In this document: positions 30,878 to 39,704 of the stretch, piece after piece
How positions within the stretch are numbered: the stretch's first letter is position 1
Layout of the letters: every line of letters begins with the position of its first letter
Translations under genes and position numbers: made by a program
The notes under the pieces: generated by a model
Told to the model about the DNA's origin: nothing
Seen by the model: only the letters and a program-made list of their open reading frames with translations
The model's database searches: none
Assembly (NCBI GenBank): GCA_039028935.1
Contig: JBCCHD010000002.1
Location: forward strand, 62,001-126,000
Direction of reading: 5' to 3'
Source of the DNA: Pseudomonadota bacterium
GTDB lineage: Bacteria > Pseudomonadota > Gammaproteobacteria > Steroidobacterales > SZUA-146
Length of the DNA: 64,000 bases

Positions 30878-31786
30878 GTGACCTTTACGCTACTGGCCGT
30901 GGGGTTGGCGTTTGGGCTTTTAGCCCGTCGCTTCCGGTGGGTTGGTCCCTCTACGCCACAGCGAATCAATACCTTTATTATCAACGCGGCGCTGCCCGCC
31001 GTAATTTTGCTCAAAGTGCCCGCTCTGGCGCTGGATTTCAATGCCATTGCGCCGGTCGCGGCGGCGTGGGGCGTCATTCTTTTCTCGGCGGCGGTGGTGT
31101 GGATATGTTCGCGCGCATTGGGCTGGTCGTCCAACGTAACGGGCGCGCTGTTGCTCGTCGCGCCGCTCTCCAACTCGGCGTACTTGGGCGTGCCACTGCT
31201 CGATGCGTTATTCGACGATACGGTGGTCGCCTACGGCGCGTTCTATGACCAGTTCGGCAACTTTCTAGCGCTCGTTATCTATGCCTCCATTGTGATTGCG
31301 CTCTACAGTCAAGTGCCTGGGGAACGGGCGGTCGATCGGCTTTTTCGCATGGTACGGCAAGTGATTACGTTCGTACCGTTTCCGGTGTTGATGGTGGCTA
31401 TCTTTTTGATGGATGCCACGACGCTACCCGCCATCGTGGTAGGGCCACTTAGCGTGCTCGGGTCACTCATGGGGCCGCTCGCGGCCTTTATTGTCGGCTT
31501 TGCGCTCAGGTTCCGCGTGCCGCAGTCGCTGCGATTACCCTTGTCGATCGGGGTGCTTACACGGCTCATTCTTGCGCCGCTTCTAGTGTATGGCGTGGCG
31601 CGCACCCTGGACGTCAGTGCACCGGCGATGACGGCGAGTGTCATGCAGGCCGCCATGCCCAGTATGATCACCGCAGGACTGATCGGTATCAAAGCTGGTT
31701 TTTCAGAGCGACTGATTGTGGCCATGCTGAGTGTCACGACCGTGTTGAGCGTACTGACCGTTTTGCTGTGGCAGTCGATACTCTGA
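30878..31786 (+). CDS. AEC (auxin efflux carrier) family transporter
   Basis: This is a 302-aa hydrophobic protein with about ten membrane spans in two halves. It begins VTFTLLAVGLAFGLLARRF and shows the family's conserved LVAPLSNSAYLGVPLLDAL in the first half and QAAMPSMITAGLIG in the second. AEC members move malate, amino acids or other anions across the inner membrane. A substrate cannot be chosen here. Its position after argH makes amino-acid transport possible, but it is 130 bases away with its own GTG start and may be separate. It is convergent with the MOSC gene downstream. Confidence 0.88.
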   Translation: MTFTLLAVGLAFGLLARRFRWVGPSTPQRINTFIINAALPAVILLKVPALALDFNAIAPVAAAWGVILFSAAVVWICSRALGWSSNVTGALLLVAPLSNSAYLGVPLLDALFDDTVVAYGAFYDQFGNFLALVIYASIVIALYSQVPGERAVDRLFRMVRQVITFVPFPVLMVAIFLMDATTLPAIVVGPLSVLGSLMGPLAAFIVGFALRFRVPQSLRLPLSIGVLTRLILAPLLVYGVARTLDVSAPAMTASVMQAAMPSMITAGLIGIKAGFSERLIVAMLSVTTVLSVLTVLLWQSIL

Positions 31787-31883
31787 TACGCGTTGTTTGC
31801 TCTGCCGGCGTGATGCGCGGCGTGTTCGTTGCACGATCGGGCGACGCTCAGTCCGGTAAGAAGCGTGCTCAGGCGCTGGGTGA

Positions 31884-32726
31884 TCAATCAGGTGTATAGG
31901 TCACGGTGACTTCATCGCCAAGTTCGAGCGCCGTGCCCATTCCCGAAGTGGCGATGCCATTTTGACCAAAGAAGCCGCCGATCAGCCCGTCGAGTGACAG
32001 TGAACGCACCAGTGTTTTGAGCGGCTCACGGGAGTCGGCCACAACGCCGGTCTGTTGATCGATCGTCGTGACTTTGCAGCGCTGGCAGGGCTTGGGTAGT
32101 CGCATGTGGACACCCCGGGCCTTAACGTCAAGAGACACCAGTCGATGCTCGTCGAGGGCTGGCAGTCCATGGAGGACGATGTTCGGCCGGAATCGATTCA
32201 TTGGCACGGCGTCATCGAGCAGGCTATTTAAGTGGGCAAGCGTGGCGGTATTGGCCACCAGGAAAGGATAGCCGTCCGCAAAGCCAACGTGCGCCTCGTC
32301 GCCATCCAGATAGTCGGGTTCCACCGGCCGCTCTCCGCTCGGGGCGAAGCGCACGAGTCGCACGCGGTCAAACCCATTGGTAGCGAGCAGGGCCGAGAGC
32401 CAGTCAGCGGCCTCATTGCCTTGATCAACGCCCTCGCACGTGTCTTTCCACACCTTTACCGCATATGTGTCCCCGGACGTGTGATCCAGCTCGATCGCCA
32501 GTGGTTGGGCCGATTCGTGTTCGAGCACCAGATGCGTATCGGTGAGTCGGGTGGTGATCGTCGCCATGATATTTGCCTGGCGCTGAGTAATAAACGAATG
32601 ATTCTCATCAACAATCATCCATTCACGATCGTAGGCGAACCCGCGGTCGAGCACCGTGGCCCGCGTGAGGTCGATACTGCGCAGGCCTTTTACCGGGTAG
32701 CAATGAAGCGAAGCGATTGTAATCAT
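31884..32726 (-). CDS. MOSC domain protein with MOSC_N barrel
   Basis: The 280-aa protein has the MOSC N-terminal beta-barrel (IASLHCYPVKGLRSIDL, RGFAYDREWMIVD) and a C-terminal MOSC domain with NRFRPNIVLHGLPALDE and the conserved Cys in PKPCQRCKVTTID. These are relatives of the molybdenum cofactor sulfurase C-terminal domain and of YcbX and mARC, which bind molybdenum cofactor and often reduce N-hydroxylated bases. YcbX carries an extra ferredoxin domain that this one lacks, so an electron donor must be separate. The product should be cytoplasmic. It seems to be a single gene, divergent from the methyltransferase. Confidence 0.92.
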   Translation of the reverse strand: MITIASLHCYPVKGLRSIDLTRATVLDRGFAYDREWMIVDENHSFITQRQANIMATITTRLTDTHLVLEHESAQPLAIELDHTSGDTYAVKVWKDTCEGVDQGNEAADWLSALLATNGFDRVRLVRFAPSGERPVEPDYLDGDEAHVGFADGYPFLVANTATLAHLNSLLDDAVPMNRFRPNIVLHGLPALDEHRLVSLDVKARGVHMRLPKPCQRCKVTTIDQQTGVVADSREPLKTLVRSLSLDGLIGGFFGQNGIATSGMGTALELGDEVTVTYTPD

Positions 32727-32882
32727 AGTGGGGCGCGTCCCGGCGTATTTGATACAGTTGTCACGCAGCGTATCTCATAGTATCGAGGTGCGCGTCAGGT
32801 CGCCACCCGTGACCCGGAGCTCGAAACGGGCACAGCACGGTGCGCGCACTATGCCGAACGCGCTTGATGCCGAGGACGACAC

Positions 32883-33923
32883 GTGTCGCTGATCGCTTTG
32901 TGTGAAAAAGGTCTGATTCCCGACTGGCTAACACGGTGGGGTATGCGGCGCGCGATTCGCAATCGACTCGAAGCCGAATTAGAGGGCGGCCCGGTGGCTC
33001 AAAAGGTGCGCTTTGATCAACTGATCGCGTCGCTCAAACGAAGCGCTATCGCGCTGTCCACCACCGAAGCGAACGAGCAGCACTATGAATTACCCGCGCG
33101 TTTTTTTCAGCAGACGCTCGGACCACGACTCAAGTACAGCTCGTCCTATTGGCCGGACAGGTGTGATTCACTGGCCGAGGCTGAAGAGCATATGCTCCGG
33201 CTCACGTGCGAACGGGCAGGACTAATCGACGGTGACAACATCCTCGAACTCGGCTGCGGCTGGGGCAGCCTGACGCTGTGGATGGCTGAGCAGTTTCCCA
33301 ATTCCACCATTACCGCGGTGTCTAATTCGCGGTCACAGCGCGCGTTTATCGAACAGCACGCGGCCGCAAAACAACTCGACAACGTTCATGTCATCACGTC
33401 GGACATGAACACCTTTTCAACGAATCGCCAGTTCGATCGTGTCGTGTCGATCGAAATGTTCGAGCATATGCGCAACTATCAAATGCTCTTGTCGCGCATT
33501 GCACAGTGGTTAAAACCAAACGGCACACTGTTTGTGCATATTTTTTGCCACGATAAAGTGATGTATCCCTTTTCCGTGAACAGTGAACAAGATTGGATGG
33601 CGCGTTACTTTTTCACGAACGGGCTGATGCCCGCCCGGCACACGCTTGAACAGTTTCAGGACGACCTGGTCATGGAGGACAGTTGGATCGTCTCCGGGCA
33701 ACACTATGCGCTAACGGCCGATGCCTGGTTGTTGAGACTGGACGCAGCCGAAAACGAAGTATTGCCGGTTTTTGAACGCACCTATGGCAAAGATCAGGCG
33801 CGCGTGTGGTTTCAGCGCTGGCGCATGTTCTTTATGGCGTGTGCTGAATTTTTCGCCATGGACAACGGCACGCAGTGGTATGTTGCGCACTATCTTATGC
33901 GCCGACCTAACGAAATCTTGTAA
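32883..33923 (+). CDS. SAM-dependent methyltransferase, cyclopropane fatty acid synthase-like
   Basis: The 346-aa protein belongs to the Mycolic acid cyclopropane synthase / CFA family. The SAM-binding core is NILELGCGWGSLTLWMAE, and YSSSYW and EMFEHMRNY are family residues. Upstream helices (residues 1-90) are shorter than in E. coli CFA synthase (about 382 aa), and it resembles the coclaurine N-methyltransferase-like subgroup. It could modify lipid acyl chains or a small amine; the sequence does not decide. The GTG start at 32883 follows GAGGACGAC, a fair site. No clear operon partners. Confidence 0.88.
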   Translation: MSLIALCEKGLIPDWLTRWGMRRAIRNRLEAELEGGPVAQKVRFDQLIASLKRSAIALSTTEANEQHYELPARFFQQTLGPRLKYSSSYWPDRCDSLAEAEEHMLRLTCERAGLIDGDNILELGCGWGSLTLWMAEQFPNSTITAVSNSRSQRAFIEQHAAAKQLDNVHVITSDMNTFSTNRQFDRVVSIEMFEHMRNYQMLLSRIAQWLKPNGTLFVHIFCHDKVMYPFSVNSEQDWMARYFFTNGLMPARHTLEQFQDDLVMEDSWIVSGQHYALTADAWLLRLDAAENEVLPVFERTYGKDQARVWFQRWRMFFMACAEFFAMDNGTQWYVAHYLMRRPNEIL

Positions 33924-34012
33924 CTTCCCGTATTCCGTCTCGATTGCGGCCTACCCGCCGCAAACGGTGTGTGCATGTGATAAATTCAGCGGGCGCGACC
34001 AAAGGGGGGAAC

Positions 34013-34336
34013 ATGACTTCAACGGCATCTAGTGCCGCACGTACCGTATCGTTCATTGCGCTTATGATCACTTTGTTCTTACTTCTCGGTCTTTTTTGGG
34101 CCGGTGTAAAAGCGTTTGATCTGGTCATTGCGCCGCCTGAGCCTGAGGCACGATTTGTGTTTGTGTTGTTGACCGCGTGGCTGGTGCTCGTGGGTGTCGT
34201 GGGCACAATCACTGGGTTAGTTGGCATGAAGCTGGCGGCGGGTGCGCCCAAGGAGCGCCAGCGCTGCTGGTACGCCGTGGCGGTTGGTTTGGTGTCCGTT
34301 TCGATCGGCGCCACCTTCGGCGTAGGCTTTGTCTAG
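34013..34336 (+). CDS. Small three-span membrane protein
   Basis: From ATG 34013, behind GGGGGGA, the 107-aa protein has three hydrophobic segments: residues about 10-35, 45-70 and 85-105. Short basic and acidic links lie between them. I recognise no named family. It lies eight bases upstream of the DUF2157 gene and is therefore probably the first gene of the four-gene envelope cassette running to 36946. An accessory role in that membrane complex is likely, but is inferred only from position. Confidence 0.75.
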   Translation: MTSTASSAARTVSFIALMITLFLLLGLFWAGVKAFDLVIAPPEPEARFVFVLLTAWLVLVGVVGTITGLVGMKLAAGAPKERQRCWYAVAVGLVSVSIGATFGVGFV

Positions 34337-34344
34337 GAGAAGCG

Positions 34345-35340
34345 ATGACTTCTGATCGCGAGCAGTTTCTGGCCATTGTACAGCGCGGTGATGTGCTCGA
34401 TGCGCAGTTGGCTAATGCACTGACCGAAGCCGGTATTGCACCGAGCCTCGCGCGTTGGCGTCAGTTTATTGACGGCTTACTGTTGTGGTTGGGCGCATCG
34501 GCGGCCGCCGCCGGTGTACTGTTTTTCTTCGCCTACAATTGGGACGGCATGGATCGTCTGGCGAAGTTTGCCTTGGTGCAGGGGCTGCTCATCGCTGTGT
34601 TGGCCGCCTATGTTTGGTGGCGCGAAAATCCAGCATTGGGCAAAGCATTACTGTTTAGTGCCAGTATTTTAACGGGTGTCCTGCTTGCTTTGTTTGGTCA
34701 AACGTATCAAACCGGTGTGGATCCTTGGCAATTGTTTGCCATGTGGGCGGTCATGATTGTGCCCTGGACCGTGCTGTCGCGCTTTGCGCCGCAGTGGTTG
34801 CTGGTATTGGGCCTGATCAATGTCGCGGTCATGCTCTTTTGGGACGCTTTTCGCCCGGCTTTGGCGCATGGTTTGTTTAGTCAGTTTGAGGTCACACTGT
34901 GGTCAGTGTTGGCGTTAAACAATGGCGTGGCGCTTGTGCTCTGGGAATTTTGCCGGCCTCAATATGAATGGATGCAGTCGGAATATGCGCGGCGAATTAT
35001 GGCGCTCGCTACCGGCATCCCGGCTACGATTGTCGCGATCATAGCGGTTACTTTTCGATTCGAGTCCGCCTCGCTCATCGCCTTGTTTGCTTGGCTTGCG
35101 CTCTGCGCGGCGCTGTATTTCTTTTATCGATTTCGACAGGCTGATCTGTTTGTGGTGGCAGGTACCTGCGTATCGCTCGCGCTCGTGTTCCTGGTGTTCG
35201 TTGGGGATAAAGTCTTTTCGTTTCGACTCGATGAAGGCAGCCTTTTTATTCTGATGGCGATGCTTATTGTGGGGCTTGGTACCCTGGTTGCCATTTGGAT
35301 TCGACGGATCCAAAAGGCCATGTTGGCGGAGCAAGCGTGA
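34345..35340 (+). CDS. DUF2157 membrane protein
   Basis: The 331-aa protein has a soluble N-terminus (about 50 residues), then ten or so membrane helices. The conserved start of DUF2157 is clear in LLLWLGASAAAAGVLFFFAYNWDGM, and a second conserved element is LLALFGQTYQTGVDPWQLF. The family has no known reaction. It is usually encoded with DUF4401 and GDYXXLXY proteins, as here. ATG 34345 has GGAGA eight bases before it; a longer frame to 34177 overlaps the previous gene and is not protein-like. The next gene overlaps it by GTGA. Confidence 0.85.
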   Translation: MTSDREQFLAIVQRGDVLDAQLANALTEAGIAPSLARWRQFIDGLLLWLGASAAAAGVLFFFAYNWDGMDRLAKFALVQGLLIAVLAAYVWWRENPALGKALLFSASILTGVLLALFGQTYQTGVDPWQLFAMWAVMIVPWTVLSRFAPQWLLVLGLINVAVMLFWDAFRPALAHGLFSQFEVTLWSVLALNNGVALVLWEFCRPQYEWMQSEYARRIMALATGIPATIVAIIAVTFRFESASLIALFAWLALCAALYFFYRFRQADLFVVAGTCVSLALVFLVFVGDKVFSFRLDEGSLFILMAMLIVGLGTLVAIWIRRIQKAMLAEQA

Positions 35341-36410
35341 GCGGCGCATCCAACACAGTCTGGGAGCGCCTTGAGCGCGCCGGTATGGTGAGTGGCGAGG
35401 CGCCGATTTTGCCAGAGCCAGAATCACCTTGGTTTGTGAAACTTCTGCTCGCCGTCTCGGGTTGGGCGGCATCCTTATTTTTACTTGTTGGCATAGTCAT
35501 CGTGTTTGGCAACGTGTTCGATCAGCCAGCCGTTGCGTTGACGACCGGATTGATACTTGTGGCACTGGCCATTATCGCGCTTCGCACATTACAGAACGAT
35601 TTCTTTGAGCACAGTGCGTTGGCGCTGAGTCTTGCCGGTCAGGGGCTTATGTCGATTGGCGTTTACGAGATCATGGGTGATTTTGATGCGCCCTTCTTCT
35701 GGCTCTTTGCCGCGTTTCAACTCGGTTTGTGTTTTGTTGTGCCCAGCTTTGTGCATCGGGTTTGGTCGGCGTGTATCGCGGTGCTGTGCGTGTTCTTTGC
35801 TTTGCAGCGTCCGGAGCTGCACCATCTCGTGGGGGGCACGGTGATGTTCGGTGTCGCGTCGGTCTGGCTCAACGAGTATTTGTTTCCCAGGCACGTGGCG
35901 CGCAATACCGCGATTGCTTATGGCGCAACACTTGCCGTAGGCCTCGTTGCGCTGTTTCCTTTGCTCGGTGTTCGAATTGATGATGTGCGAGCCGCCGTGG
36001 GCGTCGGCCCGGCAGATGCCGAATGGTATGAGTTACCGATGGTGGGTAAGGCACTGGTGTTCTTCGCACTTTTGTATACCGTGTGGGGCATTATGCGCCG
36101 CTATTCGCTCAATATGCGTCAACAACGCTGGGTGGTGCTTGCCGCAATCGCGCTGGGCGCGCTGTCGTTTAATGTCTCGGGTATTACCATCGGCGTCATT
36201 TTGCTGTTGCTGGGCTTTGCGGCCAGCAACACCGTATTGAGCGGAATCGGCTTTGTTGTACTGCTGGGCTTTTTCGGTATTTATTACTATCAGCTCGAGC
36301 AAACGCTGCTGGTTAAATCGGGCATATTTGTGGCGCTCGGCGTGAGTTTGCTGCTCATACGATGGGTGTTGCCCGGTAAGTCGGAAACCACGTCGGAGAG
36401 CGGTCTGTGA
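35337..36410 (+). CDS. DUF4401 membrane protein
   Basis: The 357-aa protein starts at GTG 35337, overlapping the DUF2157 stop. It has about nine or ten membrane segments. The DUF4401 element is WFVKLLLAVSGWAASLFLLVG, followed by long hydrophobic stretches and SGITIGVILLLLGFAASN near the end. No activity is known. It is the second of three genes that occur together in many Gram-negative bacteria, so a membrane complex is a fair guess. Its own stop overlaps the next gene by GTGA, so the three are translated in series. Confidence 0.85.
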   Translation: MSGASNTVWERLERAGMVSGEAPILPEPESPWFVKLLLAVSGWAASLFLLVGIVIVFGNVFDQPAVALTTGLILVALAIIALRTLQNDFFEHSALALSLAGQGLMSIGVYEIMGDFDAPFFWLFAAFQLGLCFVVPSFVHRVWSACIAVLCVFFALQRPELHHLVGGTVMFGVASVWLNEYLFPRHVARNTAIAYGATLAVGLVALFPLLGVRIDDVRAAVGVGPADAEWYELPMVGKALVFFALLYTVWGIMRRYSLNMRQQRWVVLAAIALGALSFNVSGITIGVILLLLGFAASNTVLSGIGFVVLLGFFGIYYYQLEQTLLVKSGIFVALGVSLLLIRWVLPGKSETTSESGL

Positions 36411-36946
36411 GAGCCTTTGTCGCCGTTGCCGCTCTCGTTGGCATACTCGCCTATGTGAACGTTGCCATTTACAAAAAAGAACACCATCTCAAAAGTGGAC
36501 AAACCGTGCTTCTCGAGCTGGCGCCGGTTGACCCTCGGTCGCTTATGCAGGGTGATTACATGCGCTTGCGCTTTGCCGTAACCAATCAATTGAGCGAGGC
36601 GCTGCGACCGGATGTCCCACCGGAAGAATCGCGCGGGTTAGCGCCGGCTGACGGCTGGGCAGTATTAACTCTTGAAGAGGGTGTCGGCCGCTTTGCTGGC
36701 TTAGCCGACTCATCGGTTGCCAGCGAGGGAGTGGTGCACGTTGCCTATCGCGTGCGCTCAGGACGGGTCAAGTTTGCCACCGACGCCTATTTTTTCCAGG
36801 AAGGCACGGCCGAGATTTATGAGAACGGGCGCTATGGTGAATTTCGGATCGACGCAGACGGTGAGCTGTTGTTGATCGGTTTGCGTGACGAAAACAAGAA
36901 GCGGCTGGGACCTGCGTACAATTCGGAACCAGCCGCTTCAAATTAG
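36407..36946 (+). CDS. GDYXXLXY-domain envelope protein
   Basis: The 179-aa protein has one N-terminal membrane segment (AFVAVAALVGILAYVNVAIY) and a periplasmic domain with the family motif MQGDYMRLRF, the GDYxxLxY signature with Phe in the last place. Further on it has a beta-rich region and the end YFFQEGTAEIYENGRYGEFRID. The function is unknown; the signature suggests cell-envelope association. The GTG at 36407 overlaps the DUF4401 stop. Its last codons carry a long dyad that may terminate the convergent gene. Confidence 0.85.
   Translation: MRAFVAVAALVGILAYVNVAIYKKEHHLKSGQTVLLELAPVDPRSLMQGDYMRLRFAVTNQLSEALRPDVPPEESRGLAPADGWAVLTLEEGVGRFAGLADSSVASEGVVHVAYRVRSGRVKFATDAYFFQEGTAEIYENGRYGEFRIDADGELLLIGLRDENKKRLGPAYNSEPAASN
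36899..36938 (-). terminator. Dyad in the 3' end of the GDYXXLXY gene
   Basis: AAGCGGCTGG (36899-36908) and CCAGCCGCTT (36929-36938) pair perfectly over ten bases with a 20-base loop. On the minus strand it lies 33 bases past the stop of the NTF2-like gene and is followed by CTTGTTTTCG, so it may terminate that transcript from inside its neighbour's coding sequence. On the plus strand no T run follows. Confidence 0.4.
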
Positions 36947-36971
36947 TCATTCGCTAGAGTTAGTGCTGCGC

Positions 36972-37892
36972 CTACTTACCGTGATAGGTGCGACTGACAT
37001 CGTATGAGTTTTCTAGCCAATTCCATAACACGACTTTGCCGTCGCGAACTTTTGCGCGCAGCCCAAACGTGAACTCGTCCGTTTCCTGATTCGAATGGGT
37101 GGTGATGAATTTCATCTTGCCAAAGATCGAAACGGTATCGCCGGAGGCACTCACGTCTTCGTTTTCCCACAGCGTTGTTTTTGCCCCCGTGGAGAACGTT
37201 TGCAAAAAGGACAGGATCTGTTCTTTACCTTTCCATGGTCCAATCCATGGAATGGCTGAGTCCCCCTCATTTTGCCAAACCATGTCGTCGGCCATGAGGT
37301 CCATCATTGTTTCCATATCGCCACTGCCCATCGCTTGCATAAACGCCATGACCACTTTCATGGTCTCTTGACCCTCAATGGCGTCGGCCGTGGCTTTGGC
37401 CACCGCGGGACTTGTGAGCTGTCGCAGACCGCCAGACCAATCTTCGACATGGTAGGAACGGGCGATCTTGCCTGCTTCAAATTCGTGAATGTCGATAGTC
37501 AGAACGTCAAAGCGGCGACCTTCACCGTTAATGCCAAACAAGGGCGCCACTGGTGTGCCGGTGGCACGACTGCGCACGACGACGGTGTTGCCATCCTGAT
37601 GCATATCCTGAACGGCCCAATCCAGGTCAGGTATTAGCTTTGAAAAACCAGCCATTTGCCCAGCGAAGGCATCGCGGGATTTGTTATTGCCGGAGTAGTT
37701 GCCGATGCTTTGCCAATCTTCGGCGGCAACCCGTTTAAACGCCTCGGCTTGAGCGGGCGAGCCGGGATTGCTCAAGTAGTCGTAAAAGGCCTGAGCGGCG
37801 GTTTTTTCAGGGGAGGGGCCGGTTGTCGTGCCGCACGCCATCAGGATCGATGGCAGGGCGATAAGCGCAAAAATTCGGGTGAGCGTTGCCAT
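36972..37892 (-). CDS. Lipoprotein with tandem NTF2-like (SnoaL) domains
   Basis: The 306-aa protein begins MATLTRIFALIALPSILMACG with a lipobox (LMAC), so it should be an outer-membrane or periplasmic lipoprotein. Two NTF2/SnoaL-like cone-shaped domains follow, residues about 30-155 and 175-300. The first shows QAFYDYLSNPGSPAQAE and ends YHVEDWSGGL; the second has VVMAFMQAMGSGDMETMMDLMADDMVW and ends VLWNWLENSY. The fold binds hydrophobic ligands and is catalytic in some members. It is divergent from a LysR regulator 129 bases away that probably controls it. Confidence 0.82.
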   Translation of the reverse strand: MATLTRIFALIALPSILMACGTTTGPSPEKTAAQAFYDYLSNPGSPAQAEAFKRVAAEDWQSIGNYSGNNKSRDAFAGQMAGFSKLIPDLDWAVQDMHQDGNTVVVRSRATGTPVAPLFGINGEGRRFDVLTIDIHEFEAGKIARSYHVEDWSGGLRQLTSPAVAKATADAIEGQETMKVVMAFMQAMGSGDMETMMDLMADDMVWQNEGDSAIPWIGPWKGKEQILSFLQTFSTGAKTTLWENEDVSASGDTVSIFGKMKFITTHSNQETDEFTFGLRAKVRDGKVVLWNWLENSYDVSRTYHGK

Positions 37893-38021
37893 AACGTTTC
37901 TCCAATTAATAGAAAAATCAGTGCTTCACAGGAAGCCCAAGTGAACGGCGCCAGTATGCAGAAGCAGGCTAAGATTGATAAGATGGGACACTTACAATTA
38001 ACTGTTCTAAATTCTTGAATA

Positions 38022-38900
38022 ATGATTGATCGTTACCGACAGCTCGCCATATTTTTACGAACCGTGCAGCTCGGCTCGTTTCGAAACGCCGCCAAGGCAT
38101 TGGATTTATCGCCCTCGGTTGTTAGCCACCATGTGTCGCAATTAGAGAAACATTTGGGCGTGGCACTCATCTACCGCTCGACTCGCAAACTAACGCTCAC
38201 GCCAGAGGGAGAGCGTCTGATGGTGAGTACACAAGCTATGCTTGATGCTGTCGATAAAGAACTCATCGACATTTCTGGATCGTCAAGCGAACCCAGCGGC
38301 GAGCTTCGCGTGACGTTACCATCCGTGCTATCCGACTCGGTCGTGGCGGATCGTCTGGCGACCTTTTTGGTGCGATATCCGCGCATACATTTAACGGTCG
38401 ACTTTTCCGATACGCGCAAAGCATTGATCGATGATGGTTTTGATGTCGCCATTCGGCTTATGAGAGATGCGCCGGTGTCGCCCAATGTGCGGGTGCTAAC
38501 CACGATCGAGCGGCGCCTTGTCGTTACGCAACCGTATTGGGCGGGCCGCGCGAGCGTGAACCATCCCGATGACCTGGAGGACTGGGATTGGCTGGCGCTG
38601 GCGCCCGTGCATTTGCGTGGCATTTCCTTTGCCCGATCGGGCGCCGGCTCGGTGACGTTGAAACCCAAGGTGCGCCTGCAATCCAACGATGCGCGGGCAC
38701 TGTTGAAGCTGGTAGAAGCCGGTTTGGGCATCGCTGCGTTGCCCGAGTTTTTGACTGATGAGCCAGTAAAAGCCGGAATCTTGAAGTACGTATTGCCCGA
38801 CTGGAGGCTCGGAAGTTTGAGTCTTTGTGCTGAATGGCCATCCAACGCGCCGCGTAACGGCCTCGTCCATCTGTTTGTGAACGCCATGGACACGCTCTGA
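38022..38900 (+). CDS. LysR-family transcriptional regulator
   Basis: The 292-aa protein has an N-terminal winged HTH (LAIFLRTVQLGSFRNAAKALDLSPS then VVSHHVSQLEKHLGVAL) and a substrate-binding domain from about residue 90 (ELRVTLPSVLSDSVV, then LVEAGLGIAALPEFL). Length is typical. LysR proteins bind upstream of a divergent gene and respond to a small ligand. Here the divergent gene encodes the tandem NTF2 lipoprotein, so that gene is the likely target. The intergenic 129 bases are A/T-rich near the LysR start. The ligand is unknown. Confidence 0.93.
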   Translation: MIDRYRQLAIFLRTVQLGSFRNAAKALDLSPSVVSHHVSQLEKHLGVALIYRSTRKLTLTPEGERLMVSTQAMLDAVDKELIDISGSSSEPSGELRVTLPSVLSDSVVADRLATFLVRYPRIHLTVDFSDTRKALIDDGFDVAIRLMRDAPVSPNVRVLTTIERRLVVTQPYWAGRASVNHPDDLEDWDWLALAPVHLRGISFARSGAGSVTLKPKVRLQSNDARALLKLVEAGLGIAALPEFLTDEPVKAGILKYVLPDWRLGSLSLCAEWPSNAPRNGLVHLFVNAMDTL

Positions 38901-39090
38901 AGCCGGTCCAGTGCGAGCCGAATAGATATGTTGTAAGTGCTTGATTTCTAATTTCTCTGCGACGGGCCGCGCGTTGTTCGCGATAAGTCCATCCACCGAG
39001 TAATCGTATTGTGCCGTCATTGTGCGAAACTGTTCGTACAGTAGCGCGCTGTTATCGATAAAGCCCATCTATCTCAATGAGGAACACGCA

Positions 39091-39321
39091 ATGAAAGCAA
39101 AAGCACTGACTTTAGTGACTCTGATCGCCTTTACCGCGCCGTCGTTTGCCGGCGGTTTTGACAAGTACGATAAGAACGCCGATGGCGTGATTACGGCGGA
39201 CGAACTGGGTGAAAAGAAAGCCCATAAGCTGGCGAAAATCGACACCAATGGTGACGAGATGATCTCGCAAGAAGAGTTCGACGCCTATAAAGCGAAAAAG
39301 CGCAGCAAAAAGACCTACTAA
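39091..39321 (+). CDS. Small periplasmic EF-hand protein
   Basis: From ATG 39091 the 76-aa protein has a signal peptide (MKAKALTLVTLIAFTAPSFA, cleavage expected after AFA or SFA). Two EF-hand loops follow: DKYDKNADGVITADEL and DTNGDEMISQEEF, each with the acidic ligand positions and the last Glu. It ends in a Lys-rich tail (KAKKRSKK). It should bind calcium in the periplasm. GAGGAACACGCA upstream supports the ATG over the longer frame. A clean terminator follows at 39331, so it is monocistronic. No partner is evident. Confidence 0.88.
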   Translation: MKAKALTLVTLIAFTAPSFAGGFDKYDKNADGVITADELGEKKAHKLAKIDTNGDEMISQEEFDAYKAKKRSKKTY

Positions 39322-39330
39322 CTGCCCATC

Positions 39331-39368
39331 AGACTCCGGCACTGTTCGGGTGTCGGGGTCTCTTTTTT
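39331..39368 (+). terminator. Intrinsic terminator of the EF-hand gene
   Basis: AGACTCCGGCAC (39331-39342), loop TGTTCGG, GTGTCGGGGTCT (39350-39361), then C and six T residues. The stem has twelve pairs with two G-U. It starts nine bases after the EF-hand stop codon. Confidence 0.88.
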
Positions 39369-39704
39369 ATCGCGCTCAGCGGCAAGCGATCCCTATCGAG
39401 AGTAGAACGCGCACCTCACGCGCTAAGACTAGGTCAAATTGACGGGTATCACCTGCCCGGTCAGCGTTAGAACCCGCACTCTCCTATCATCGATCCGATG
39501 CTCAACGGTTGTGCCGCCAGTCATCCGCAGCCGTCGTTCACCCGCAACGGGATCGTAATCTGATCGTCGCTCGACATCGATGGTGGCTTATGCGGCATAG
39601 CCCGCGTCGTGCCCTTTCATTCTCCATACCAAACGTCTCGACTAAGCTTGCAATCAATGTGTGATGTGCGATCGGATTGCGATCGCCAACCGAAGGAGGT
39701 ACCC
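39369..39704. other. Intergenic region before the GFA-family gene
   Basis: This 336-base space holds no convincing gene or RNA. Frames across it lack protein-like character. The last bases contain AAGGAGGT at 39693-39700, a near-perfect ribosome site for the GTG at 39705. I see no clear promoter hexamers and no strong hairpin. Confidence 0.5.
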
